Assembly: GCA_020002185.1 (NCBI GenBank)
Contig: CM034539.1
Span: 33,713,017-33,777,016, forward strand
Reading direction: 5' to 3'
DNA length: 64,000 nucleotides
Source: Paraescarpia echinospica
Lineage: Eukaryota; Annelida; Polychaeta; Sabellida; Siboglinidae
The position numbers and the translations under genes were made by a program. Position 1 is the first letter of the stretch. Each line of letters begins with the position of its first letter. Of the stretch, positions 13,018-26,238 are shown one piece after another. The notes beneath the pieces are model-generated. The model was not told where the DNA came from, searched no databases, and saw nothing but the letters and a program-made list of their open reading frames with translations.

Positions 13018-13265
13018 TAGCAAAAACATGTTCCCAGAACATTCCCACAACGTTATTATTATGTTACGATAACGTTACTCGTCACGTTCTAAGAACGTTT
13101 TAATTTTTTGAAAGTTTTCTTAACGTCCTATGAACGTTATTCATAACGTTACTGTATAACGTTAGGATAACTTTTTTTGGAAAGAACGTTACTGTTATGT
13201 TATGATAACGTTTGTTATTGGACAATTTTCCTAATGTTCCCAGATCTTTCTGAAAATGTAACACA
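13018..13265. repeat. AACGTT-rich repeat
   Basis: About ten AACGTT or near-AACGTT palindromes at irregular 12-30-bp spacing, with flanking GTTCCCAGAACATTCCC and ATGTTCCCAGATCTTTC. Confidence 0.8.
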
Positions 13266-16200
13266 ATGAACAATGAAACAATTATACCTGGGTCTACATT
13301 AATGTCATTACGTATGCCTGTTATAAAATATAATCTTCGTGTCATCTTCTCTGAACTTCTGGACCTGGTTGACCGCTGGCATCTGTTGAATAAAAATGTA
13401 TTCTAAATACCAATACATGAATCAGACACAACATTTTTGCGAATTTAAGTTTTTGTTTAAAGAATATGGTTTGATGATATATTATTGAACAACTAGATGA
13501 GTTCACTAGCACTACCCAGGGAAATGGCAATCATATGTTTGTGACCACCACAAGATCACAGCCCCAGAAGAATGTAAAAAAAATATATATATATTTGAAC
13601 CACCCCAAAATGTCCAATAGATCCCATAACAATTTGCAGTTCCCTACACACAAAACTGTCGGACATATGTGACATTTTAAACTTCTGAACCTCCAAGATC
13701 CCCACCCCACGGATGAATTTCGGAAAAATGTATAAATTCACGAACCACCCCGAAGGACCAGCAAGATTACATACAATATTTCATCCCCACACTTGCAAAA
13801 CTAACGGAGATGAGGGTCTACAAACAAACAAACAAGCAGAGAACCATATTGTTTTATAATATAGATTTGTTGCACCAAAATAATGCACACTGTAGAATTT
13901 CCAGCAAAAACAAGAATCTGATATTTGGCATAAATTTTAAAATACGTAGATAAAATAGCTCAAACAGCCATTTCAGGTGTTATTTGAAATTAGAAAAAGA
14001 ACATAGTGGGTTATTACACCTTTCTCCAGCATGTATTTTTAAATGCTTAATTACTGCTACTAAGAGTATGTAAAGTTCAAATACCTTGGTAACCCTCCCC
14101 CCATTTGACTCTAGTGTGAGGCATACATTTCAATGTTTCTGCAATGTCTTCCGCGATTTCATAAACTTTCGGCTTTTTGTAGATGTGTGTACACACTTTT
14201 GAAATGAGTGAGAAACACTATACATATGTTTGAAATAACACATTTCAGATTAAAATATCTTAATGTTAACAATATATAGCAGTAAACAGGTGATACGCTG
14301 CAGCCCAGACGATCACAATAATTAATGGAAGAATAATGGATTAGCTTCAGTGGAACAAATATTTTTGCGGAAAAACAATATAAACGGTCACCTACAGTCA
14401 CCAAACATCACATGATATATCTAATGCACATATTCCACACGTATACACTTTTAACGTGATTAAAAAGAAATTATTTACTGTGTTTTCTCGATCAAAATGT
14501 ACAAGAAAGATCGACGCATAGATCCACTCCGATTGGTGGCGCCACTTTACGGTTGATGTACACTCATTATATGCATGTATTTATAATGGTCATTCTGTAA
14601 AGGTGGTATTGCGAGAAGGTGGTTGGTTTGTCATTAAAGGATAATGTTTTGAATGTCTTGTTTTTTTATTTAAATATAAAAAACGGGTGAAATCGATAAG
14701 TATAATGTGGCGTGGCACTCCACATTCAGTGTAGGTCCACACACTGGGGAATGCGATGGGTGCGTACGAACCACCTCACTGAAAGAAAACGTTTCACTCG
14801 AGGGAATACAGTTGCACTTGAAATCTACATGGAGGTTGCCGTATAATGTCTCAAGAGAGGTGCAGTATAAGGTTTGTGGGAGCCGTTAAACGCAGATCTA
14901 TAAAATAATGCACACCCAAACATTATGGACCTGATTTAGTTGTAGTCTGATTCAGAAGTGCCACATGGATAGCACTTACTTGCCATCATGTAGAGATGTG
15001 AATATAATAACATATAACGTTTGCACTTCATGTGGATAAAGGCAAATTGTCAAAACAAGCGAGAATGGCAGGGCAAGATGTCAAATCCGGGAAGTAACAA
15101 TCTTGGACATCTGAAGGGTTTATCCAGTTTAACCAACCACATGAACAAGGTTGACTGCAATTATGGGAAGAAAGATCAACAACACACAGTTGTTTTTAGA
15201 GCCAACCAACACTTTGTAAAATATAAAGAGACATATAGAGAGTGTATTCATACTTTCTCCAAACATTCATGAATTCATCTTTAAAAACGAATGCAGTGCA
15301 CATTATAATGTAATACATAAATTATAAATTGTCAAACAAATTAACATTATTATGTTTTACCAATAGATAAAATAATCTGCCAAACACTATTTTATACAAA
15401 GGCTTTCATGGATCAGAGCACAGAGGTGCAGTAACATATTAACAACAGGAATAACCCATACTAAATTCAATAAAATGGTATAAAAAGGTTTCACAATTAG
15501 CTAACAATAATTAAACAAAACATATTTCTGATAGGGGACATCCTTGGCATAATACACCATCTTAGGTGTACAACCCGAATGGATCATGATTTAATCCATT
15601 AAAGTATGTATTAAGACCTTTATACAGTCTTTCAATACTGATGACATTATTTACGTTAAAAACTGTTGAACCATTCAGTAACTGCGTGATAAGCACACCT
15701 ATGTGTTACAATTTTATAAAATTCACATGTCACTGTATATAATAAAGCTAGCAATTATTTTCAGGAAAAAAAATGTTGTTAATAAAATGTTTGTAAAACA
15801 CAAACAAATTAATTTGACTGTATCATAGCCATGATAAATTACCTCTGATATACAACATTAAAATGCAGCAGTAATTACACAAGCCGATAATCGTAATAAA
15901 TACCATCAGCTGCTCTCAACATTAAATTTAAGGTAACGTTATTTAATTAAATATCGCGTGTTTGATTGGCTTTGACCAAAAATTATTGAAATGATTAAGT
16001 GTGATATTTCCCTACGTGTAAAATCAACCATAAAGTAGTGCCACCTACCGGAGTTTCCGGTGGAACTAATGTACACACGCAAAAACGAGTGAATTTCTTT
16101 TAATTTTTTATCGACAAATGACAGTAAATAAAATGTTTTGATCACGTAACGAGTGTGTAGAATACGTGTATTACATTAAGTACATTACAAAAAATCAACA

Positions 16201-16362
16201 TTGTTATATCCAAATTTAAACACTTCTATGTGATAGTGGATGCTATGTAGTTTACAACCCTTTTTGAAATATCTATATTTTTAACAAAGTCAATCCACTT
16301 TTTAGTGTCAGAAAAAACGGTCATTGTGTCTGTAGGATTCATGTCCATGTTTTGTGATCGGG

Positions 16363-16500
16363 AGGACGCTGTTGGTCGAGTGTAGGTATAATCAGTTCAA
16401 TGCGTCATACATCAATTCGAGTAAAGTGTGCCAATGTTCACAGGACACTGTTGTTCGAGTGTACGTATAATCAGTTCAATGCGTCATACATCAATGCAAA
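16363..16500. repeat. Two-copy tandem repeat, 79-bp period
   Basis: AGGACGCTGTTGGTCGAGTG...CAATGCGTCATACATCAAT occurs twice, at 16363 and 16442. Confidence 0.85.
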
Positions 16501-16997
16501 TCAGTCCGCTGTAATGTCTCCTAGCGGGTAATTCATGTGTGAAGTGACGTCTTCAGGTGGGCTTAACTACCCTTATTGCCATTTATTTTTTGTACTTTAG
16601 TGAATCAGCGTGATAAGAGCGTAATATTTTAGCGTTTCAGCGTGTTAGCTGAATAAAATTGTCACATTTTAGTGTATCAGCGTGGTAACATAATTTTGTT
16701 ATTTTAGTACATGAGCGTCATAAATTCATAGCATTTAGCAACATTACGATAGCCTCGTAACATTTTCTGCAGAGGTGGGATGCTTAATTTTCGCTCGATT
16801 TACCCTAACTTTTTCTTAATCTAATCCTAAATAGTTAATGTGTTACCCACTAGATGGCGCCACCGTGTAACGTAGTGCTCCTGTATAACTGGATGGCCGA
16901 TGCCTATCCCTTATCACGGAAGTAAGATGTGGCCATCTTGAGTGAGACCACTAATGACCAGTCCTACTGCTGCACTCATAGAACTTAGCCGTGTTTC

Positions 16998-19900
16998 AAA
17001 TCAAATCAAATCAAATCAATTTATTTTGCAACAACAACAACATAGCAGTATACATACACAAAACAACCGTTTAAAAATAAAGTTGTGTTGCATGGTGGTC
17101 ACATGGCATGTAATATGCCGTCTTCCAGTGACCCCATAAACATATATTTCGAATTTTATTTACACATACGTATACGATGATTATCACGAGTGTATGATAT
17201 CTTCTGTATGACAACGGACTGGGGATGCGATGGAGAAGGAAACGAATTAGTGTAGGAAATTACTGTTAGAAAACAATGATACGAAATTTTTGCGAATCCA
17301 AACATTAATATAAAACGTAAACAAATATTTAATTGCACTCCGCACATCTGGGATTTAGGCAGTGTACATGGCTGAGATAGTTGCCTAGATATTGATTGGA
17401 TAATAAAAATTTCATTTGTTGTCTGGATTTGACGTTTTGTAACTTATAATTGAGATTATTTCATAATTTTATAAAATGGTGTTTAGGTAATTTAGATGAA
17501 ACATGTGTTCTGGGCTTCTCTCTATATAAGAGGTTACGTTGTCTAGTAATTCTGGTGTTAGTGGCTAGAATCTTTTTTGGTATATAGTGTTTGAAGGATT
17601 TAGGCAGTGTATTATGGTGATAATCATACATAAATAGTGAGACATGCAACCTGTGAATATCATTGATTTTAAGTATATTTTCAGATTTAAAGATAGGATC
17701 GGTGTGACTTCTATATCTTTTTCTGTTAATTATTCGTATAGCGCGTTTTTGTAATATTTCTATCTTTCTTATGGTATTTCCACTGCCCCATGCTTGTACA
17801 CCGTAAGTTAAGTGACTTTGAATCAAGGTATAATATATAATTTTTAAAGCACTGCGTGGCAAAAAATGTTTCATTCTATTAATTGCAAAAATTGCTCTAG
17901 ATATTTTAGAACTGATTATGTTGATGTTTTTTACATGTTAAATGTTTCTCAATATGTATTCCTAAGAACTTCACCGATTCTTCTTAATCATCCTTTCCAA
18001 CATGATTAATAATTTCACTGTTTATTTTAATACAGTTATTTACTTGGTATTTGCTATTCGGTGGATTAAATATGCAAAATGTTGTCTTTTTTATATTTAA
18101 TGGCAATTTTTTGGCATAAAGCCAATCGTACAAATGTATTAATACTTGGTTTACGCTGTCAATTAAAGTATCAATATGAGGACCTGATTGGTATACAGTT
18201 GTGTCATTTGCAAAAGATAATAGATTCAGAGATGTAGAGTTAGTTATATCATTGATATAAATAAAAAATAAGATTGGTCCAAGTATGGATCCTTGGGGCA
18301 CTCACTTATTATGTTTTTGGAGATGATTGACATTTGTGTATCTCAGTATATTGTTTTCAATTTGATAAATAACTTGCAAACCATTTATTGCTTATTCCCC
18401 GAATTCCATAAAAGTTTAGTTTGTACAGTAAAATATCATAGTTTATTGTGTCGAATGCCTTTGAAAGGTCCAGAAACACAGCCAATGTAAGGTCTTTTGT
18501 TATTTTATCGTTTTCCTCTGCAATATCTTTCTGGAGGTGCAGTATTGGTTGAATAGTAGAATGTTTTGCACGAAACCCATATTGATGTTTATACAAAATA
18601 TTATATTTTTCTAAGAACATTATTAATCTATTGCATACGATATTTTCCATTATTTTAGTAATCGCGGGGAGAATACTTATAGGTATATAATTGTTGAACA
18701 GTTTATTGTTACCTGATTTGAAGACGGGAATGACTTTTGCAGTTTTTAAGTTTTCGGGAACAATTCCCGTGACAAAGGATTGGTTTAGTATATGCTCAAG
18801 CGGAGTGGCTACTTCACGTATGGTCGCTTGTAGTAGTTTAGTGGATAGATCGTCGAAACCTTCAGTGCTTTTTGTTTTAAGTTTTCGTACAACTATTTAT
18901 ATTTCTGTTGTCTGCGTTGGTTGCATGAAAAAATGTACGGGATAGTTTCCTCTTAGATGTGTTTCAAATTGCTTAACTGGAAGAGCTATTGAGTTGCTTA
19001 TCGATTTACCTATTCCAACGAAAAAATTATTAAATTCTTCTGTAATTTGTTTTAAATTTGAATTCACTTGTCCGATTATGATGGAGGTTTCAGGTAGTTT
19101 GGCGAATTCTTTTTGTTTATGTATTGCTTGTCGTAATACAGCCCATGTTTCTTTGATATTGTGCTTACGTTCTTCTAGCATTTCTGTATAATAAGCACTT
19201 TTTTGCTGCTCGTTTAGTCTTATAAAAGACTACAATATTCTCTATACGTATTGATTATTTCTGGATTATGTGTTTTTAATTTCTTTCGAAGTAGCTTTGC
19301 TTTATTAAGACATGAAGTCAATATGCCTGAAGTAATCCATGGTTCTCGTTTAATGTATTTTTTTAACTTTCACAGATTTAATTGGACAAGATATTTCGAA
19401 AAGTGATTTGTATATTATCATAAAATTATCATAAGCTTCATTCGCATCAACAGTGGATAGTACAGTTGAGTAATCAGCCATATCTAGTAGATTTCTAAAT
19501 GATGCAACGTTTTGTGGGGTCAACTGTCTTACCTGCCTATATACTGATTTTTGTGGACGAGGTGTGCCATAAATTATTTGAAATATTCCAAAATGATCGG
19601 CTAAATCAGTGATAATAATCCCCGATTCATAACTAGTATGAGTATGATTTCAATATAAGTGGTCTATAAGTGTTGTCGAATATGATGTTATTCGTGTTGG
19701 TTTAGTTATATGCGGAATAAATCCTTGAGATATTACATTATCTATGAAGACATTGGATTTTTGATGAGTGACAAAGTTTAGCAAATTAATGTTATAGTCG
19801 CCAATTAAATAAGCAGTTTTATTTTCATTTGATATTTTATCCTGTATTTCTATTATTTTACTTATAAACATATCGATATATGCACGAGGAGCAGAGTTAG

Positions 19901-20302
19901 GACGATAAATTACACCTACTATAAAAGGTTTATTATGATTACCTTGAACTTCAAAAAATATAGATTCAAAAAAATGGGGAATAAATATAGAGTGATCTTC
20001 ACGTTTAGAGTAGATGAAGCATTCGTTCATATATATTCCAACTCATTCCATCATCATTTTGTAATCTTGTATAACAAAATAAACTATGGTATCCACTTAT
20101 TTTGTATTGCTGGGAATCACGAATTCTAAATATTTCTGTTAAGCCAATTAAATCAAGTTTGAGACCATTTGAAGAAAAGTTAATAATTTCAGTTAATAAC
20201 AATAATTTTTTTGGATATGCAGATATAATAATTATTATTCAACGCTTCACAAGGAAAGATGAAAAAAATAGCATCATCAAGCGTTTTTTACAGAAATAAA
20301 CA
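16998..20302 (-). mobile_element. Jockey/CR1-group LINE inserted in long repeat copy 1
   Basis: On the minus strand it reads from about 20250 to 17461: endonuclease (LIGLTEIF, FIVGVIYRPNSAPRAY, AYLIGDYNINLLN, LIDHLY), reverse transcriptase ([54 protein letters not shown]), then the C terminus (THLTYGVQAWGS-like, RKIEILQKRAIRIIN). The frame is broken at several points. The catalytic YADD/FADD motif reads FANDT, losing an Asp. The 3' tail is (GATTT)n at 16998-17020. The paralogous unit at 46.7-52.4 kb lacks the element, so its boundaries are well supported. Confidence 0.9.
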
Positions 20303-20526
20303 TTCTGGTCGTCCTGTAATAATAACCAGAGAAAATGTCATGTCGTTGTGCCTTCGGAAGTTCAAATCGAACATCTGGGAAAAAGGACAAAGATGCTGGG
20401 ATCTCATTCCATTCGTACTTCCTGAACTCTAATAATATATATGTATATATATAGTGTTAATAAAGCCTTAAAGGGAAGCGTGCTACAGTGCTACAGTGTT
20501 TGCTATGCACTACAGCTAGGAATAGT

Positions 20527-20626
20527 GTGAGTGAGTGAGTGAGTGAGTGAGTGAGTGAGTGAGTGAGTGAGTGAGTGAGTGAGTGAGTGAGTGAGTGAGT
20601 GAGTGAGTGAGTGAGTGAGTGAGTGA
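20527..20626. repeat. (GAGT)n microsatellite
   Basis: About 25 tetranucleotide copies. The same locus in repeat copy 2 (48959-49341) is about four times longer with interruptions. Confidence 0.97.
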
Positions 20627-20736
20627 CAAGTAATAGTGTGATTTGAGCAGTTGGAGTTGGTACACGGAACCACCAAAGGTGTGATTATATATACGTCTAT
20701 ATATAATGTAAACTAAGTACAGGTATGATGCCATTG

Positions 20737-20742
<6 letters not shown>

Positions 20743-20809
<67 letters not shown>

Positions 20810-20818
20810 TGTGTGTGC
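20743..20818. repeat. (GT)n microsatellite
   Basis: Dinucleotide run in repeat copy 1. The paralogous site in copy 2 (49470-49506) carries (AT)n instead. Confidence 0.95.
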
Positions 20819-23689
20819 ACAACATTACTATTCCAGAAGGGACGGCAGGTGGTTGTGGTGTTGCTTTGTTATGTCACTAATGATATGATTTCCCTCCAGA
20901 CACAATTTTTGCACACTTAACACACAAACAAGCCATATTCTTTCACATTTTTGCAAAGTTTATAGAGTAGTATTAATATAGTAACATAGCTAAGAAACAT
21001 TCCTAAATACTGTGTTACACCACTAGACATTTCAAACGTTTATTTCGTTACTAATAATTACTTTTGGCCAAGTTATTAATTCCTTTAGATTACAACTAAT
21101 ATCACGCTATACCAAATGTTTGTGGGTAATCTATAAAGTTTGACATTTCCTCGTAAAATAATTCCGTATGAGTGAGCAAATTCCTTCAGTGTTATTTCAT
21201 TTCTAACTTTTGACTACAAAAAACATACCTATATTTCATATTTTAAGATTATCTGCCCCAAAAGTGTAACAGAATATGACTATATATACAGGCTCGACAT
21301 ACACAATATTGCATATTCACAACACATATGGTAGAAGATTACTGTAACATTCTCGTTGGTTTCTACCATGGATCGCAAAAGTAATTTATATTACTATTGC
21401 ATGAACTAAGAACAGAAACACAACTCTCTGGCTCTGCTGTGTTGTCTATAGGATATAAATAATAAACATGTATCATGTGGATATGTGCTAACACATATTT
21501 TTTTCAGTTAAATGCTGGTGCATAGTCAGACGAGTGCATGGCATGGAGACATACATTCATGTGTAGCTGTCGTTGATCTTTACAAAGATTAATTGCCACT
21601 TCGTAGCGTGTTGAATTTAATTGATTGTGAAGAAGTACTAACATATATTAGTGTCCTTTAAATTACTGATTATAAGAGTATACTAGGGAATCATTTGATG
21701 ACTTTATTATCGAGACTAATCCGTCTACTCTGACTCTCTGAGAGTGTAGGCAGTGTAATTACCAGCCCTATCCACTAATGAATGGTCCTAGTCAAGATGG
21801 CCGCTAATGGGGTCGGTTGCCTCAATAAAACTGGCTGGCGAGATATTTAATTATAAATACAGGTCAGTGGTGTCGACGAATAGAGATCTGGCATCCACTG
21901 CAGATGGCGTTGCTCTAACTAATTACGTAGGTGTCCGTTGGGTGGTGCCGGGTGTCCCCTATCTCTCATGGTTTCGCTCATGGTAAATATCAACGAAAGT
22001 CGTGCAACAGGAAGTGAATCTTTAAAAATATGGCCGTTTCCTAATAGTGTGATTTCTTCTAGATGACTCGAAACCTCACAAAGGAATTTCGCTAAACCGT
22101 GTGGATGGCATGGCCGCTCCCGCTATTTGTAAATACGGAAATACGTTTAAAAACAGGAAGTACGTCGCCGGTAAAACGGCCGCTTCACATACTTATCCCT
22201 TCTGCTAAATGAAGCGATACCTCATATTAATTTTTTTTGGAAATCACATGAGTCTCATGACCGCCCCATTGGAAGTGAACAGATGGCAGCCTCTTGGAAT
22301 GAACGTCTGTCACGTTATATTCCTTAGATGTTTTGGACATAGTCATTTTTCGATCTTACGAGTTTAGAAATTTACTTATCCAACCTGGTAGCCCCCCAAC
22401 CTGACGCGTAAAGTCACTAGATGGTACTTTTGGTAGGTCAATAGGTCAAACTACGAATGATGCGTAAGATTTAAAAATTGATGGATAAGGGCCCCAATGT
22501 CAGCGCGTTCAAAAACAAACATCTAGAAAAGACTAAGACAAACAAACACGTTAAACATTTATACCTAATACATTATAAATTATACCTTTAACACTGTACA
22601 TTAAAATTTACCCACATAACCTATAACTTGTACCTAATACATTACACACTGTAAACAATATCTTATACATTATACCTTATACTAGTTACATTTTATACAC
22701 TATACATTATAAATTGTACTTGACATGTTACCTTATTCATTATATATTATGCATTATACATTATTATTTTTACTAGTCACGAAAAAAATCTTTCAACGCT
22801 CACGCATTAAAGTAGGAAAATCTACTGTATTGAGTGCTAAATCTTAGGAACTTACCACGTTAATATATACTAACATAAGAAAACGCTACCTCTCTAACAC
22901 AATGAAACGCAAAAACATACTAGATACTTAAAAGGCTAAAAATAAATTTTCACTTGTGAATTTACAAAACATCTTCAAAAGGAACTATGGTTCATCCCAC
23001 AACTGCCGCCAAAATGAAGATTATAAGGCAATCGTTTACGCTAACAAAATAAACAACTAATTGTATACCAGTATCTCATGAAATTATGGACTATGTTTGA
23101 ACTGCAATTTAACGACATAATAAGTCATATTGCCATAAAGATGCAGCTCTAGGCCTGCCTAATGTTACGTGAGACCATTCGTGGTGTCGGTGAAGATAGT
23201 GTTATTAACAGAAACGTATGTTAAACGTTATAACAAAACCTACGATGTGTCGCAAGACAATGTCACTCCCGGACACGCGGGAATGAAAATAAGTATAATA
23301 TTTTCCAAGATGAAAGAATATGCTACGTGGGGAATATAACTCCTGGTTGGTGGCAAGGCATAAGAGAAACAAGCAAACACACAAGTACCGAGATGCAACA
23401 TAACATACTTCAGGTCATGGGTATAACAATCGTGCAATAAATTTGTAGCTGCTTCTGGAACATGGGATTTTTAGCATGCACGGCTAAGCGAGTGCACGTC
23501 TTGTAATTTGCACAATGCGGGTTGATGAAAACGTGTAAAAAATATATTGCGTTGATGCTTCATATAACAACCATGCGCAAGGATTGTTTAATGCGAGTTT
23601 AACAGCTAGTTTATAATAGTGTCATCAGTTTACGACACTGTGCTCCCAATGTCAACAGCTGAACGATATGTTTTATATATGACACAACA

Positions 23690-23999
23690 TACATATATGC
23701 ATGCATACATACATACATATGTACATGCATGTATGCATACACACACGCATACATACACACATACATACGTACATACACATGTGTGTATATATGCAAACAT
23801 AAACACATGCATACATACACACACACATACACGCATACATTCATACATACATACATACATACATACATACATACATACATACATACATACATACACACAC
23901 ATACATACACACATACATACATACATACATACATACATACATACATACATACATACATACATACATACATACATACATACATACATACATACATACATT
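23690..23999. repeat. (CATA)n microsatellite
   Basis: ACAT/CATA tetranucleotide array beginning just beyond the right end of repeat copy 1. The long open frames on both strands are Tyr-Ile-His or Met-Tyr-Val-Cys repeats and not genes. Confidence 0.97.
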
Positions 24000-25440
24000 C
24001 AATCAGTGTGAATCGATATGAATGCGATAGATTGATGAACCAATGAAAATGTACTGTTATAACTATTTGAAGATTTAATGTAAAAATAAACTTTTAACAA
24101 ATGCAAATGCACTTGAATGTCCTTCTGCTTACCAAACATAAAACAGAGTGCGGTTTGCTATATATTATTCCTTCTTTCGTTATTTCTTTCTTTGTACATC
24201 ACGCATATCTCCGTAAGTTTTGTATATAACGGGCTGACATTTTGTTTGCGTACTAATGATCCCTTTCCAATTCGGGTGTTCGTAGAACTCTTACGAAGTC
24301 CATCTGGGGGTTCCCATGGCGTATGGATCTTGGTGAATTCAATATTTCAAACGGCTGAACGTAGAGTTGCAGCGGCGAAGTTTAATGATTGTATTCATGA
24401 CATTAACAATAATAATGTTGTCTGCAAAATATGTTTCGGTATAGTCGTTTGAAATTGCCAATCGATTAATCCAGCCCCATATATGCTTGTCACTAGGGTA
24501 TTTAGCGGCGACCACCACACTGAGTGCGTGCTCATTTGCCAGCTGTATTTGTCGAGGTGCTCGGTTTTCAACATGTATTTCAAAAATACCCGTTGCGGTG
24601 TGTGCACGATCAGCATTGTATGACTTATACTCCTTATTCTTGTGTCGTACTATAGTACTAGTATCGTGCTTCTACTCATATTGTTACGATCTACCAATAT
24701 ATGTACACGGTTCGTTGTTTGTAGAATACTTAGTATGTACTCTGGGCAGAAAATGTCCGTGTAAATAGTCTACTATAAATAAACTTGTTGAAGCCACACT
24801 AATTAAACTGCACGCACGCACACTGCGATAGACTGCCTGACGTCAAGAAGTTGTTCTCTTCCCAGTTTGCCAGTTTTCGAAATGGGAACACTAATTTAAT
24901 TTAATTTTCACAGTACGTTCGATGAACAGTGCAGCAGACATAGTAGTAATCGGTGATGTTTACTACACAGTGGCATGTTGTTAACAATGACAGATAAGAG
25001 TGAAACGGCTAGCTGCTCGGTGACATTTGTCTCGGCGTCTCGGGTAACAAAGTCCTCGACTTGGAGGGCGGTATTGATTTCTTAGACATATATATAGATA
25101 CTATTATGTCGAACGTTGACAGGGATACAACAAAGTTCGAGGTACATAAATGTGTATTTTGCTGATATAGATTCAAACATGATGTCACAGAAATCGCGCA
25201 CCTACCCTTCGGAATAGTATGGGCAGATAGTTTTATTTGTTACCCAGGCAACAATGCAGTCTACTCTCTTGTATCAACAATACAAGATAACATTCCGAAG
25301 TTCACTCTTTGCAAGGAGTTCATTGTTGCTAGAGACATAGTTGATGTCGGTTTACGTTGGTAGAACACACTCCAGATGGAACGTTTAACGGACACTATTG
25401 GTTCATCCTGAGTAAAGTAATTAGGGATGATTTGTGTGTC
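24000..25440. other. Stretch without recognised genes
   Basis: AT-rich with an open frame at 24117-24452 whose protein I do not recognise. It starts with a hydrophobic segment and has no exon-like context. The part from about 25.36 kb leads into the globin B promoter. Confidence 0.5.
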
Positions 25441-25490
25441 GTCCTGTCAGTGTATATGTGGGCCCTGCTCGACTGCGGTCCACACGATGG

Positions 25491-25516
25491 TCACATGACG
25501 TCGAACACGTGTACAA
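25491..25516 (+). promoter_or_regulatory. Promoter of globin copy B: CRE-like site and weak TATA
   Basis: TGACGTC (25496-25502) is followed by a nearly conserved stretch as in copies A and D. At the spacing where those copies have TATAAAA, copy B has TGTACAA (25510-25516), so the TATA box looks degraded even though this is the intact gene. Confidence 0.5.
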
Positions 25517-25519
25517 CCG

Positions 25520-25622
25520 GTCAAGAATAATGGAGCGAAACATACGGATTATCTCCACTAACCCATCGCTACAGTGATAATGCAACACTGAGGGATATAC
25601 ACGGACAAGGACTATTTCTCGC
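25520..25622 (+). other. Putative untranslated leader exon of globin copy B
   Basis: This stretch aligns patchily with the leader exons of copies A, C and D (shared CCATCGCT and ACACGGACAA blocks) and ends directly before GTGAGTAGAA. The matching acceptor lies at 28484, giving a leader intron of about 2.86 kb. The 5' boundary is only estimated from the promoter position. Confidence 0.6.
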
Positions 25623-25765
25623 GTGAGTAGAATTTTACATACTCTGCATTCATGTAAGTTGCAACCAAATAGATGTACTTTTTATCACTTAAGCAACATA
25701 AACGTACAAAAGGACACTCAATGACGTTAATGAGGGAACAGTGTAGATGGAACAAATATTGCTTA

Positions 25766-25915
25766 TCGCAGTCAAACATTAAATGAAATAACATCCCCAA
25801 TTGCTCGAATGAATAGCACTTGCCTACACCCGCGAGACGTGCACGAAGCAACACACGAAGAGAAGCAGCTATCATGATTGCAGTATTTTGATCGCAAACA
25901 CGTTCCGACAGACGT

Positions 25916-25979
<64 letters not shown>

Positions 25980-26133
25980 ACGTCTGTCGGAACGTGTTTG
26001 CGATCAAAATACTGCAATCATGATAGCTACTTCTCTTCGTGTGTTGCTTCGTGCACGTCTCGCGGGTGTAGGCAAGTGCTATTCATTCGAGCAATTGGGG
26101 ATGTTATTTCATTTAATGTTTGACTGCGATACA
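25766..26133. repeat. Near-perfect palindrome with (TA)n centre, in leader intron of globin B
   Basis: The arms at about 25768-25919 and 25978-26131 are reverse complements with a single mismatch that I could see, over roughly 150 bases each. They are separated by about 58 bases of alternating TA. It lies inside the long leader intron. It could be a foldback or MITE-like element, or a long-hairpin RNA source; no coding function is claimed. Confidence 0.92.
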
Positions 26134-26176
26134 TATATATATCATGCAATGCTGTAATTGTCGACATCGGAAACTA

Positions 26177-26238
26177 AGACGTCTGTCGGAACGTGTTTGC
26201 GATCAAAATATTGCAATCATGATAGCTGCTTCTCTATA
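26177..26238. repeat. Third, partial arm of the 25.8-kb palindrome
   Basis: Repeats the right-arm start (AAGACGTCTGTCGGAACG onward) for about 58 bases with one or two changes, then breaks into a TA-rich tract, as if truncated during replication or recombination. Confidence 0.85.

Larger units (their letters stand above)
11879..16330. other. Noncoding stretch after globin A exon 2
   Basis: Holds a TG-rich tract (12018-12110), a (CGTA)n/(TA)n block (12466-12560), an AACGTT-rich repeat (13020-13260) and otherwise AT-rich sequence. I searched it for a globin exon 3 (WDNC-like H helix after a phase-0 acceptor) and saw none. Open frames at 14707-14889 and 15021-15272 resemble nothing I recognise. 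Confidence 0.6.
16500..23683. repeat. Long repeat unit, copy 1 (interrupted by LINE)
   Basis: Collinear with 46741-52407 once two insertions are removed. Shared order: CTCCTAGCGGGTAATTCATG block, AGCGTTTCAGCGTGTTAGCTG tandem block, CTGCAGAGGTGGG-TTAATTTTCGCTCG block, CGTCCTGTA...AACCAGAGAAAATG block, a GAGT array, then about 2.5 kb of unique sequence ending at TTTTATATATGACA (23683). No intact gene was seen in it. It may be a non-autonomous element or a segmental duplication. Confidence 0.85.

Noticed and set aside
23611..24046. Long open frames on both strands
   Set aside because: They are readings of a (CATA)n microsatellite.
24117..24452. 111-residue frame with hydrophobic start
   Set aside because: No recognised family, no splice or promoter context, AT-rich surroundings.
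12001..25440. Search for a third exon of globin copy A
   Set aside because: No acceptor followed by a G-H helix reading with Trp-Asp-x-Cys was found by eye; left as an open question.
25612..26157. Mirror-image open frames on both strands
   Set aside because: They come from the palindrome arms and TA core, with no family match.
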